A DNA stretch of 64,000 nt, taken from Paragordius varius. Its lineage: Eukaryota; Nematomorpha. Both the position numbers and the translations under genes were made by a program. The stretch is from positions 5,580,001-5,644,000 of the forward strand of contig OZ176050.1 of the NCBI GenBank assembly GCA_964247055.1, in the 5' to 3' direction. The notes beneath the pieces were generated by a model that did no database searches, was not told the DNA's origin, and was given only the letters and a program-made list of their open reading frames with translations. Shown here in pieces: positions 37,469-51,700 of the stretch; the stretch's first letter is position 1; each line of letters opens with the position of its first letter.

Positions 37469-38030
37469 ATATAAACTAATATGTAAATAAATTTTTTGTA
37501 TATAAAATTTATATTTGCAATAATAATCCCTTCTTCATACTATACAAGTTGAAAAGGCCGATTGTACCAAATTTCTATAAACATATATAAAAACACAAAA
37601 TAAAATTAAATAAATTAAAGCTAATCATATATAAAATTTTAGCTTAGCCAAAGTCAAACAAAATACTAAATTTATTTATAATTTTTTGCTTCCATAATAT
37701 ATTAAACTTGGCCGGTTTTAAATATTTTAAGTTTTTAGATAATTCATAAAAAACAATATGCTAAGTGATAAACAGTTCATGATCTTTTCACTTTATTCCC
37801 CGATGTCGGATAGTTTTATATCTCAGAACTCAATCTTCCTACATTCCTATTGCCACCCGCGGTGTTGGTTGGGGCATGAAAATGCGCTAACGGCAAAGGC
37901 TAGTTTCTAATGATCTGTAAAATCATTAGTTGTACACAAGGGCATGTGTTAGGTAAATCGCATCAGATTACCTGAATTACTTCGTAAACTCCGAATCTGG
38001 AGTCCTACCTTTTATGATGATGATGAATTA
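37469..38030. repeat. G+C-richer fragment ending in (ATG)n, possible LINE/SINE end
   Basis: 37790-38030 is clearly less A+T-rich than its surroundings and contains CCACCCGCGGTGTTGGTTGG, GGCATGTGTTAGGTAAATCG and CTCCGAATCTGGAGTC, ending ATGATGATGATGAA. A trinucleotide tail of this kind is common at the 3' ends of RTE-type non-LTR elements and their SINEs. No reverse transcriptase is present. The stretch before it (37469-37789) shows nothing beyond possible NUFIP1 poly(A) signals. Confidence 0.4.
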
Positions 38031-38894
38031 ACTAGTGTTTTTAAAATTATTTTAGTTAATATTTAATTATCAAACATTGTTCACCTGTCTTAAATAAAGG
38101 TTATAGTTTTTTGACTTCTAGACACCGAAATAGGGAGCGTTGTAAAACACAATAAAACTAAACTGATTTTAAATTAATAAATATTAAATTTTTACGGGTA
38201 AAATGCACCCTGAAAGCTTTTATATTTTCAACTATACACTTATCCATTGTATCAGCGATTTTAAAAAAATTAAGGTAAAAATGGCGGCAAAAAAGAGGAT
38301 CCTTTTTCAATTATTCATTTTTGGATTATCAAAAGAGGCTAATTTTTTTAAATACGGCCATCATCTTAAATACTTTTAAATATTCTTTTTTTAAGGTGCA
38401 CTGGCATATAAAACTTTACCAAATGGTCATAAGTGTTGAAGGAAATCACTCAAGCTGAGTGTGTTACTATGTTTGAAAATTTTTCATAACTGTCCGCAAG
38501 CTAATGTTAAAAGTATTCCATTTAGAAATAGATATATTATTGTGTTTTTATTTTTACTGTTTTTTACTTAATTATAATTTAGAATAGGATCAAAAAGATA
38601 TAACTATAAATTCAGTTATAATTAAAATTTTTGAAATCATTAATTACTTATCAAAATTGTTAATTAATAGGTTTAAGTTTTATTTTGCCTTAATTCGCTC
38701 TACAACACAAAATTATTAAAATACTAATTGACGGGTATTTATCAAAAATTGTTTAAAAAAAGAACTAAGTTAATGTTTATTTATTCATATATGAAATTTT
38801 ATAATTTGCAGATATGATACCATGGGCAGAGTTTTTAAAGATAAATTCAAAAATTGCATAAGTAATAAAATAAACAAATTTTTAACATAGAGTG
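38031..38894. other. A+T-rich interval; SFT2 3' flank
   Basis: On the minus strand AATAAA words near 38776-38785 could serve as poly(A) signals for the SFT2 gene. Nothing else supported. Confidence 0.45.
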
Positions 38895-39536
<642 letters not shown>

Positions 39537-39568
39537 GCAATTAATCGGTCATATGCTTCCAACTTTTT
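39537..39568. promoter_or_regulatory. 32-bp gap between divergent start codons
   Basis: Only 32 bp separate the SFT2 start (minus, 39536) from the start of the small membrane ORF (plus, 39569). Both 5' UTRs and any promoter must therefore be extremely short, overlap the opposite gene, or be replaced by trans-spliced leaders. The pyrimidine-rich stretch TGCTTCCAACTTTTTATG precedes the plus-strand ATG. Function inferred from position. Confidence 0.45.
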
Positions 39569-39757
39569 ATGATTATTACCAGATGGCGAGCTTGGTGGAA
39601 TACCAAGGATAATTTAACTAAATCTGCTTATTCTTGGTTAGTTATCACTATTTCTGGAATAACCCTTTTTACTATAGCCAAAAAAGATATTAATAAAAGA
39701 AAAGCTAAATTATTTCAAAGGTCTATAAATGATAGAACCAATGGTGCTCGTGGATAA
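39569..39757 (+). CDS. Small one-helix membrane protein, hypothetical
   Basis: A 62-residue frame: basic, Trp-rich N-terminus (TRWRAWWNTKDNLTKSA), one hydrophobic helix at about residues 23-39 (YSWLVITISGITLFTIA), then a strongly basic tail (KKDINKRKAKLFQR). This layout fits small inner-mitochondrial or other single-pass proteins, and the helix followed by KKDINK reminds me of small uncharacterised mitochondrial proteins, but I cannot name a family with confidence. The last 29 nt overlap the ARMC8 reading frame in the +1 frame, so both would be read from one transcript, or the ORF could be an upstream ORF that limits ARMC8 translation. Composition is far less A+T-driven than in random ORFs here. 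Confidence 0.5.
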   Translation: MIITRWRAWWNTKDNLTKSAYSWLVITISGITLFTIAKKDINKRKAKLFQRSINDRTNGARG

Positions 39758-42700
39758 CCAAAACGAATTAACTGGTTGTTTTGATAATAGTTTAAATGAA
39801 TTAATGAACCAATTGACATCAGCCGATTATGAGACAGTTTTAAAAGCGGCAAAATCTATAAAGCACAATGTATTTGGAAGTGATCGTAAAAAAGCTATTC
39901 TCATAAATTCAAATATTTTTCGAGCGCTTTGCACAACACTAAAGCGTAGAAAAGAATTTTCTGAGCCAAGTCCATATTTAAACAATGAATTGTTTCATAT
40001 ACTTACGAGTCTTTGCAAATTTGATTATAGTGAAAGATATAAATTAGATAGCTTTACTGAGAACGGTTTACAGGATATTATTGTCGAAAGTTCATATGTA
40101 TATAATTTTTAGATTTACAAAACAAACTATATCAAAAGCAAGCATTAGTATGTTTCCATGCCATGTCTTTGAATTGTTTATTTAATTACAATAAATTGAC
40201 CCAAGTTTAAAATTATCTAAAAAAATTAGGATGAAATGGTTAAATTGGTTGAAGTTCTTCTTTCAAGCACTCTGACAGATTCTCTTCATCTAAATTATGT
40301 TTTGGACATCGTTAGCCGTATACCGCTCGTGCATTACTTTGATGCTAATTTTATTCGATTGCTTGTTGCTGAGCCCATATTAGATTTTTTTATCAATATT
40401 TTACTAATGCATGATAACGAAAGGGTTTTTACATAATTATTTATTAAGAATTGTTTTAAAGTTTTATATTTAAATCATGATTTTTATTTATGATATGTTT
40501 CTTGGTTTAGTTGCCCTACACGTGTGTTTTCAGTGGCGTTTGAATTTAAAAATAAATATTTTAGGTTGGATAATATTTTTATAATATGAAAAAATATTTT
40601 TATTCGGACATCTCCATTTTTCCAGACGAGTTTTTTTATTATGACACGTGTTATTGAAATAAAAAATAAAACAAAATTAGATTCGTTCAATCTCTAATAA
40701 TTTTTAATGCTGAAACTATGCTTATTTATTTATTGGAATCCTCAGAGTGATTAATAATTAAAACTGGTTCTAAGCACTACTTAGTTCTTGATTATTTGTT
40801 TAGATGATACATATTTAGATTGTCTATTCTCGTTAATAATTTATCTTCCTATGTCAATATGTAAACTACTTCGCTTGAAATGCATTATTATCTAATACTA
40901 ATTTAATTAATTTTGCCTTTGTACGATATCCGTTCTTCTATTTATCTATCAATTGGATATTAAATAAAATTATTAACTGCGTTAATTCAAATATCAATAT
41001 TTATTTATACTGATTTAAGCATAACATGATAAAATTTTTCTTACGATTATTAGATAAAGATGAACATACTTCGAATATTGGTTAAAATGACGCACATAAA
41101 TATATTTCCTCAAGCACTTTGGTCGTATATTTTGCGTGATGATTTTAAATTTGTTTTACAAAAGTCAAAATCTGACCACACTGATAATACAGTTCAAGGT
41201 AAATTAAATTCATCATCATTAGACTAAATTAAGTAGCTATACTTTTTACTTTTGCACCACATAAATCAAATTTGTTACACTTTATTAAAATAAATAAACT
41301 TACAAAAAAACATAATTTACATGGTTTCACTTTTGGTTCGCATTTTAAATTACTCCATTAAATTTAATGGTATAGTTGAGAATGATATTTATTCATTTAT
41401 ATTATGTATGTTTTTTTTAGTTAATGACCTCAAAAGTCATTTTCTCCTTCAATTATTTGAAGATCTCCATGGTGGCCTAAGATCAAATACTGTACAATTT
41501 TATGCTGCAAAATGGTATAGTTAAATAATTAAAAATATATTTATATAAATAGATCATATGGTAGAAAGCAGATTTGTTGTTTAGCTAAGTATTTAGGTTT
41601 GATATCCCTTTACACAAAGGGACTTTTTTTTAAATATATTTTTAAATTTTTAATTATATATTTTATAAAACTTGTCATTTTTTATGTTGTTATCAATTCT
41701 TTAGTTTTGATTTTTATATGTTATTATATTATGTATTTAGCATCACAAACATATACCATAGCCTTATTGATTTCATCAAAGCTGATGATCCCATGTATGC
41801 CAGTTTTGTGGGTAATTTATCAATTTTTACGAACATTTTTTATATAATGTTTTTTAAATGTAAATATTTATGGTTGCACTCAAATATTTATCTTGAAAAT
41901 ATGAGCATATGATGTATATCTAATCAATGAGGACTACAAATAATCATACTATCTAAGGATAAGAACAAAAGTGTTTTAAGTGTAATAATAAATAGCAAAA
42001 TTCTTTTAACCAATAAATAATTATGCACATAAATATCATTATAATATCTAAATTTCATGCTATGAAAATAATATATATGTTAATAAAATATTATATTAAT
42101 TTGAAATTTACGATAGGAAAATTCTACAAGGTTTATAAGGAAAGAATAAATACAATGCATAATAAACTTAACATAAATCCCCTCTTTTTTTGGCTTTTAA
42201 ATATGAAATCCATTATTTTTAAAGTTTTTTACTATAATAGGACAATTGACCCAAAATCAGGGTCAAACAAAACAAATATCAGCCAATAACTCTGCCACTG
42301 AAAACGACATCAATGATTCCAATTCCAATTTGAATGCCCTAAACGGATCTGAACTAACTATAAATGCCTTAATATTGAGGCGAACTATTCCAACCCTTGT
42401 CCGAACTATAAAACAAGAATTAATTACATTGGCACATTTACATGGAAAGAATTTGAATGTTTTTGTTTCCACTCAAACTCTTTCCGCTGGGGTGAATGGG
42501 GTTCGGGGCCTTCTTTCAAACCCAAACCAAGCCATTTACAATGAACATTACAAGCTGTTGATACGGGCTATGTACACTTTAGCAGATTTAATTGGTTTGT
42601 AATATATTGTCATTTCATTTTTATGGGCTAATTTTGATTTTTGCAATAAGTTAAAAAAATTTGATGTAGATATACATCCTGATTTGCAGCTTATGGCTTG

Positions 42701-45700
42701 TTATATCCATCAACTTTTGACTACACTTCAGGAGTTGGTTCAAATGAAAATTCTTGATAATGGTTCATCGTTGGGTTTGGATATGGATTCACCCAAGGTA
42801 TATAATTTGCAATCCTGTCATTTTTTAATAATACTCTATATGTTTATTGAATCAAAATCTTGTATAAAATTTATAAGGCAAGCACATTAACTGTTTTTAA
42901 AACTTTCTAGACGTTTCCATTTTTCATGGATCTGTTGTCTATTGCAAACTTTTTCTCTTTCCACAAATAATTTTTAGTATTCCCGTTTAATAATATTATG
43001 TAACCTGGTTCGAATTATCTTAAGGACAGCCAATCATCATGGCTAATGAGGGCTAAATTACAACATTCACATGTCAAACTTTGGCATCTTGTCTAGCGTT
43101 TGTATGGGTTTAGATTTAAATTCTTTTGGTATATTAAATCCCATCATCGTTGGGCCTTAAAATATTTAGAATCCTCTTATTGTATAAATGCCGATTTTTC
43201 TTGGGGCATCCTGGTAATAGCTTGAAAAATGATGGTTTAAATAGGTACACATATATAAAAAGGATGAAATAGCCAAGGAAATGAAATTGTAGTCGTTTTT
43301 ATCAATAAGAAAGAGATAAATTATTCGACAAAATCTAATTTCAATTTTGTTGAATTACTATATATCAAAATTTTTTAAGTCAGAATTCGCAAAAATAAAA
43401 TTAATTGATTAAACTAACAAAGGTGAAATAGTTTATAATATTTGCGCTTAATAATGATTTTTATTTAACCGATAAATTAATATATAGTAAATTATAAATG
43501 TCGAAAATTTGAATATTTCTTGGATAATTTTAAAATTAGATCTCTCATTGTCCGCAAAACCAACAATTGTTCATTTTTATGCATAACCCATGTTTCAGAC
43601 ATCTCAATTAAAATTATTAATTCCTACTTTTAATTAATTTAAAAAAATTATTTTAATATTGTCAAATTGGTTGTAATTCTGGAAAGCGATCAATCATGAT
43701 GAAATTCGGAATTAATAGAAATAATAAAAAAATATTAAACATTTTATTTTTATTTTTAGGGTATGTTATTTAGGAGTGCGTTGATGGAATTATTTGGCAG
43801 TTTAGCTTCCAACCAAGAGGCCATCCGTAAAAAGCTTTCAGAAGCTCCTTTTAACCTAATAGATATTTTAAACAAATTTACGATATCAACCTCATTATCG
43901 CCAAGCGTTGAAGTTAACGGTATGTTTCTTACAAAAAGCATGAACATAAAAATAAAAAGTTAATGATACTTTTAAAATCATTATCGTTTAATGTAAAATA
44001 AACTAAATTAAAATGGTTGAATTATCCAATTTTAAAATTTAAAATTAATTATATCTTAATGACTAATACTTTGGGTCTATCAATCAAAGTGATACGGCAA
44101 AATTTTTTAATGTTTTAATTAAGTTAAATGCGCTTTTTTGAATGAAAAATGTAATTTGTTATGTTTTTATCGTTTTTTTCAGCGTACGGAATATTATCCG
44201 GAAATGTTTTTCATTCATATATATATTTATCCAAATTAATTTAAAAATACTTATTATGATAATTATATATTTTTAAGTATTTGTTAGCAAGGCGTAAAAA
44301 ACAGAGACGATTAGTTATCGACTATAAATATTTATAAGGTGTAAACTAAATCAGATTATTAATTTTATTTTAAACAATTTTGTCAAAAATTTGACATATC
44401 TACAAATTGTCAAATATAGTTGTAAAGAAATAATTATATATTAGTGGTTCCCAACCTTTTTTGTTAACTACACGTCCCACCAAATTAATCAAAAAATTTC
44501 TCTTTCCAAAAAGACAAATATAAAAATGCAAAATTTATTTATTAAAAAAATCATAATCAATGGAATTATATCTGGAATTGTTGAAATATTTTTTTCATAT
44601 TAGGGACTAATATATAATTTGCATTTAAGTTTATTAGCCTTATATTAATTAAACCAATGCGTTGTTAACTTAATATTAATATATTAAATAAATTAATTAT
44701 TATATAATAGTGATGATTTTATTTATTAACAAAATTTAAGGTCGTTGTTCCAAAATTTTCTCGCTCCCCTAAGTTTTTCTATTCCCCCTTTGAGGGCGTT
44801 CCCCCCTTTTGGGAACCACTGTTATATATTATTTTTAAAAAGGGTCGCTTCCATTTTTTAAAAAAACTCTAATATAATAATTTTAGATTTGATGCACCCC
44901 TTTGTTTCATCCAACAAATTTTGTTCATCATTGGCCAGGCACAATACTTACCGTTGCTATTTATCACTTTCGCGATCGATTCAATTGCTCCGAACATCTT
45001 TTATGGATTCCGAGATTTGGAAATGCCTTTTGAATGATATTCAATCTTTATATGCGCAATTTCAAAAAGTCATGAATCAAGTAACGTATTTTTATTATGT
45101 GTCCTTAAAATATATTTTTATTAATATTTTAGCGTCATTATCATTCAATTTATTTTATTGTTTAGAAAACAATTTGTAAAAGAATATTAATACATATTTG
45201 TATATTTTTTCAGGTTAAATCACAAAATGTAACATTGACGGAAGAATTGATTCAACTTGGTACACTATCTTGTTGGTATGAATATGGAATTATTCATGCC
45301 ATATATAACAATGAAACATATAAACGTGATAAACGTATTGATTTTCTTTTACCAAAAAAATGCAATAATCTTTCCAGTCAAAGAAGCAATGATGAGGTCT
45401 CCAAAGAAAATAATAATCCGGATACCAATTCTTATGAGGGGGAAACGTTAATTTTTACTCTGTCATACATTGTGACTAGACTCAACACATGCCTATCGCT
45501 TCTTGCTAACCTTATTTTGGATTTTTCACCAGCTAAAGAGGTTTGTAAATTTCAATATTTAATAATATTAATTAGCTTATTTATTTATTTCTTGATCACC
45601 CAATTATTAAGTGTGGAACAATATGCTGCCTCTCGTTTTTTTGTCGAATTTACCCGTATTTAAAATTATACCTAATAATATCGCATAAGGTTCGCCCCAA

Positions 45701-48700
45701 AACGAACTTCGCAATACCTGTCGTTTAAGTATACATAATCACTTAGGATTTTTATATATTTTAGCTTATTTAACAAATATCAAATTTTTTAACATTTGCA
45801 ATTTAATTTAACTCTGTCTATTATATTTAGTTTCTAATCAACCAAACTGAAACGCTTGATATAATATGCAAAATTGTAATGGAACATCCCATTTTGATGA
45901 CAAACTCATTGACACGATCCCTATTAGATAATGCTTTATGGGCGCTTATGGTATATAAAATTGTATTTTTTTTACAATATAATAAATTTTTAAATATAAA
46001 ACTGCTTTATCATTATTTTTTATTAGTGTATCTTAAATTCAGTTAAAATTAACAACTGATTTAATGTTATCATATTTTCTACAAATTTAGTTATTTTAAT
46101 TTTATCGTTAACAATTATCATCCAAATTTTTTAGAATGTGACTTTTAAGTCTGAAAAGTCCTTGAAACTCGAACTTTTGAATCGTATAAATTTTGGGGAA
46201 CATCTTTTACCGTTGCTAGAAAATTCTTTAGCACAGTTTGAAGACGCTAAGCCAGATGTTGACAAAAATAAAGTAATGATGGACACAGACTCAGCTCCTG
46301 CTAGCAATTCTACGACAAATTCGGTTAAAGCCGGATTTACTACCGATGAATCGAATAGTTTAGCCATAAAAATATTGGGCATTTTACGTAATGTTTGTGG
46401 GGGTGGGAAATCACATTTGAACATAATTATACCCATACTTGGTGTCCAAAGCTTAATTAATGTAATACATCAACCGGTTTTTTTGTTAATAACTTGCAAA
46501 TTAATATGTGTTTTTAAGTAATTACTACTTTTTGTCCTTATAATTTTATTTTTTACTGCATATTGTTAGACATTGTGTCATGCATTAAGCTTACCACGTG
46601 TACCCGCTGATTACAAGGAACATGTCCTTTGTGTCATGATAAACTTAAGTCTTGCTGGCGATATTAGTTGTAATGATCTACCATTTTCTAGTACATCGGC
46701 AAACAATAGCAACAATACCAATACCCATAAAAATGTGAATAACGAAAAAGGTTCAACCCCCTCCACTTCAAATAATAGCAATAAACAATTTTTGACCAGA
46801 CAAAATTCAAACAGTGGAAGCAATGTTAACAACAATAATAATAATATTAATCCATCTTCACAAATGTTAAATAACTGTTTACAAGAAATGGCAAAACATA
46901 TGCCCATCTTTTATGAAGCGAATAGCAAACAAAATTTTGGTAATCGACCTAATGTACTCCCTCCCAATTTAGGTCATCCGCCTATGAGTCGAGAAGTTTT
47001 TCTTAAAACATTTGGTGAACGTCTACTACTTGGGTAATAAATTTGGTATGTTATGAACTCACAAAAATTAAAATATAGCTATTGAATTTCATACAACGCT
47101 GAGTAAGTATGATCAAAAATTTGCCCTTTTGAATTTGTTTAATAAAGTTTTTGGTTTAAACCAAGGGTCTCCAACACAAATTGCTTTACCAGTTTTTACT
47201 AGTATGCCAATATGATAGATATGTTCATTAAATTAATTAAGGAAATATAATTTTACTAAAATTCTGTGAGCATATTTTTGCTAATTATTGATTTCCAAAT
47301 TTTTCGCGGGTCGCATAAAATTCGATGACTGCGTGTTGGATACATCTGATTTAAACTCTTTATTTCATAATTGTAATTATCTTGTTTATTTTAATATGGT
47401 ATTTTAACGTTTTAATTATTTTCGACCAAAATAGTTTTTTCGATATTAATTTTGCATTTTTTAAAAAAGTATACAGCCCCTTATAATGATCCCCTTACAA
47501 AGAACATTTTTAAATAAACAGCAATTAGATTATGCTGATCATTATGAAATTTTTCCTTTTAAAAAAGTTCTAATTTAAAATAATCGTTCAAAGTTGTAAA
47601 ATCTCCCCATATTATTAATATGGGGGTATATACTCATATTGAGACAAAATTAATAAAAAAATTAAATTAATCATATTATTATTACATTTAGTTTTTTAAA
47701 ATCGGGGGTAAGTTACCGTAGTTGATGTAGAAAGTACGGTACTCCTTTTATGATAATTTCGATATTAAAATTGCTTAAAATAAACAGCGCCTATTACCAG
47801 TTTTTAAATGAAAACCGTTAAAAGTTATGTTTCCAGTTTATGTATATATTTTTAAGCTTTTATGATGTTCCAAAAGCTAATTATCTCTAAAAAAAAATTT
47901 GGTTTTCCCAATATCTATTTTAATTCTTTTTTTTAGATCATAAACCATGTATTCCTTAATAGAATATATTAGGAGGAAAATTTACAATATAAATTAAACA
48001 AATATTATATAATTTTATGTAAGATCTATATTAGTATTTGACAATTTTTACAGTGCCGGAGGTCCACCCCCTCCCCCATCTCTGGTGAATTTGTTGGATG
48101 AACATCAACAAATGGTAGCAAATTGTTCGCTTCCCATCGAAGGCTTAGCTTATTCCGTTATGAATGCAGCCGCGGCCGCTGCTGTCATGCAGGGTGGTAA
48201 GTTTTCATTTTTTTCTAAGTTTTTTTGAAATTATATTTGATTATCAAGGATATTACTCGCCCTTTGTTAAATTAACACATGGATATAAAAACTTTGTAAT
48301 ATTTTTTATATTCCTATATTTGGTTTTACACTTACTTTGGTGGCATTTTCATTTACGTTTTTCTTTTTAGAATGAAATTATTATTTTAAAAGGTATTAGT
48401 AAAAGAATGCAAAATTAATCTAAGCGTCTGATATATCTTTGCTTATTTATAATACGGACAATTAATTATAATTTTTTGTGTACGTCATAACAAAAAATTC
48501 TCCTTAACTTTACAAATAAAATATTGTTTGGTTTATAGGTGGCCTTAATTTAAGCAACCCTAACTCGAATACCAATCTTCCTTTCCTTATTCCGGCTTTG
48601 GCTGCTTTACAGAGTGAGGTGGCAAACTCTGGAAATCCCCCTTCTCTTATTAATCCAAAGTATTATTCAAAAATATAAGAATTTTACAAATATTAAGAAA

Positions 48701-51700
48701 ATTTTACATGATTTTTACAATATTCCATACAGTTTAATGAATCAACAGTTGAACTATCCATCACCACAGTTTCCAAATCAATGGGATGCCCTATTGAGCA
48801 AGCTATGTAATTTGGATTTTTCCAATATAAGATTACCGAATGCTGGATTATTGGATCCTATCCTTAATCAACCACCATGTATTCCTATGGATTTCGTGAA
48901 TACCAACACTAGTACTAAAGATTCTAGCTCAAATAAGACTCTTGTTGAAATCAATGATCAATCACAAGACTCATTAAGTAAATTCCATTTCTGTTAATTA
49001 ATTAATTAATCTTAGTTTACCTTTATTAATGAATTAAACCTATATTAACCTCGTTACTATTAATTTTATTTTTTTAATGATAATTATTGATTTTTTATTT
49101 TTATAATACATAAAATGTTGACCAATACTTTTCGAAGAAAAAAATTTCTTTGCCTTTAGGGGGGTTGATTCTTTAAAAACATATACAAATTTTTTGATGG
49201 GGGAAAAAAATATTAAAAATATTAATTTTTGTGATAGAAGTAAATTGTAATTATTTCTATATTCTATATTGAGGCAGTACATGTGCCCCAACAAGCGAAA
49301 AATCTGAATCATTTCCAGCCTTATTTAATTCTATGAGCGAACAATTGAGTGGATGTACGACTTTATCACCGACCGTTATTATAAGTAATTTTTTATTTTT
49401 AAAACATTGAAATTATACATAAAAACTAAATAAACATTTTTTAAAAAAGATAACAGTATTTTTACATTTTTGATTTGTTAAAATAATACTTTTTTGGCTT
49501 GTTATGTTAAAAATCAAGGTTTAGAAAAAGTTTGACTGTCTTTGTGAAGATTGTCCATGATTTTTATGTTTTACCTTTATCATTTCATTTTTGTTTTTTA
49601 AACAACTTCATTACAATTTATATAGGGAACTATCTTAGTTCGAAATTGAGATACAATTTGGCATTAAGGGAGGATGTTTTGAAGTGTTTAATTGATTGTG
49701 TGTTATCTGTGGATACTTTGCCCTTCAATTCTAATTGGACAACCGACAATAAAAGTTATATGTTTTTTTGAATTTAATAATTTAAATATTATATAATTTT
49801 AATCATTTCACAAGAATGTTGGATAGTACTTTTTTGATAACATTTCTTACAACAATAATTTGCTTATTTTATATTATATGAGATATTATAAGATTTGAAT
49901 GCTTTAATATAAAAACATGAATTAGATTATCTAGCTAAGACATCTATTTATAATAAAATGGCTTCAACATTCAAAATAACATCTGATCCATTGGATAAAA
50001 GAGCTCTAATTGAATATTTTATAAAAATGAATTATTTATATTCAAATTTCTTGCCCATTAATCCTCGTTTTCTTATATATTTTGCAAAATATTTTACTAA
50101 TATAATAATTTTATGTATAGCCATAGAATCCCCGGGCGATCAACCTTCAACTTCTGGGCTTACACCCAACGATGCAGATAAAGTATTTACATTATTACAT
50201 CATTGTTTTTTTATACAGATCTGTGTATTTTTTTATAATTATTTTTGTGCGTTTTGGGTTAAACTGTATATGTTTGAATGCTTTTGGCGATTGCATTTAT
50301 TGTTTATAAATAATATTATGTATCGTGGTCTATATAAATAGATTGTTTATGTTTTTCTCTTTTTAGTATTCATGCAAAAGAGTTTTCCTGTGTTTCATCA
50401 AAAAATATTATTAACTTTAATTTATATTAAAATTTTATGGATGTCAGTATACCATAGTTCTAACTCTGAAATCGTTTAATTTTTCATCATCACTCCCAGC
50501 CCTGGGCAATAATGAATCCATTTATACACCTTTTCCTAATTAACGAACGTTTTTCTATTAAATTAAAACGTTTTTGAAATTCGCCATTCGTTTGATTGTA
50601 ATCGTTTTTGTTGATAAGCAAAACATATATTTTATTTCCAGTGAAAAATATCTAATTTTACCCTTAATAAAAAAAGGAGATCAAGACTGCATTTTTTTAT
50701 TTTATATTCATTCAAGAAAACAGCTACTGAAACCTTGCTTGTTGATGAGGAAACCGTTGATGAACCGCCCTTAGTTGAAGAAATTGGGGAAAATAGTAGT
50801 CAAGGTACGATTTTTTTAAACTCAGATATAGTTTTATACGATTTTGGGTATTTACAAAATTAATTAATATTAATTCACGAGATTTTGATCATGAATAATT
50901 ATTTTTAGTTAGGTTTCCTCATATTAACTACATGCAACTTTTCTCGGTTCTATTTTGAAGATAAATTAAGATTTAACAAATGCCAAGTGCATCATATTCT
51001 GAACCTTATTTGTTTCTAAACACCAATTATTCACTAAATTTTGGAAAAAATTTTCTACTTTTTTGACCGCTACTCCATAGGAGACAGCAATGAATCACAA
51101 ACTCCGAAAGTTAGTATGGAACCTATTAGTGAGGGACTTTTACCCTCAACAATAAACACGCCCTTGTCCTCTAATCCTGTCTCCCTTAAAGCGTCGACCG
51201 ATGAATTAATGTCCGAAATAGGTTTATACTGTATAGATTAATATATTTAAGTTTTCTGGTTAAGCTAATCTTAATATGAGCTATTAACACCTATAATTTT
51301 GCATAGCAAAAGTATTAAGCTAAATTATATATTATGTCTTATTCCATTATTTGTTAAATTTGCGCTAAAACGCCCTTAATATATAAGTAAATTTATATAA
51401 TTTTAATTACCACAACATCTTTTTATAATATTTAAAATATTGCCATATATTTTAAGCGCAAGATAAAGATACTGTAAGTGAAACGACCGTTACAACCAAT
51501 ATTACATGCGCACACATATCTCCTTTCAAGGGAAGTGTTTCGTATACAGTCGCTTTGTTAGCTTCCAAAGTTGCCGAAGAAAAGGGTGAAAGGAAAACAA
51601 CAAAAGATGCGCATTTGGATATACCATTAGAGAAAGGGTATATAATAATTATATTTATAAAAAAATGATATTTATTTAAGATGCTTACTTTGTATCAAAC

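Noticed and set aside
41321-41420. Coding use of the frame upstream of ARMC8 exon 5 (41321-41420) and of the hydrophobic frame at 41599-41740.
   Set aside because: No phase-compatible acceptor for the first; a strong acceptor at 41420 and a direct phase-2 splice from 41514 to 41741 give the conserved AAKC-ITNIYHS reading without them.
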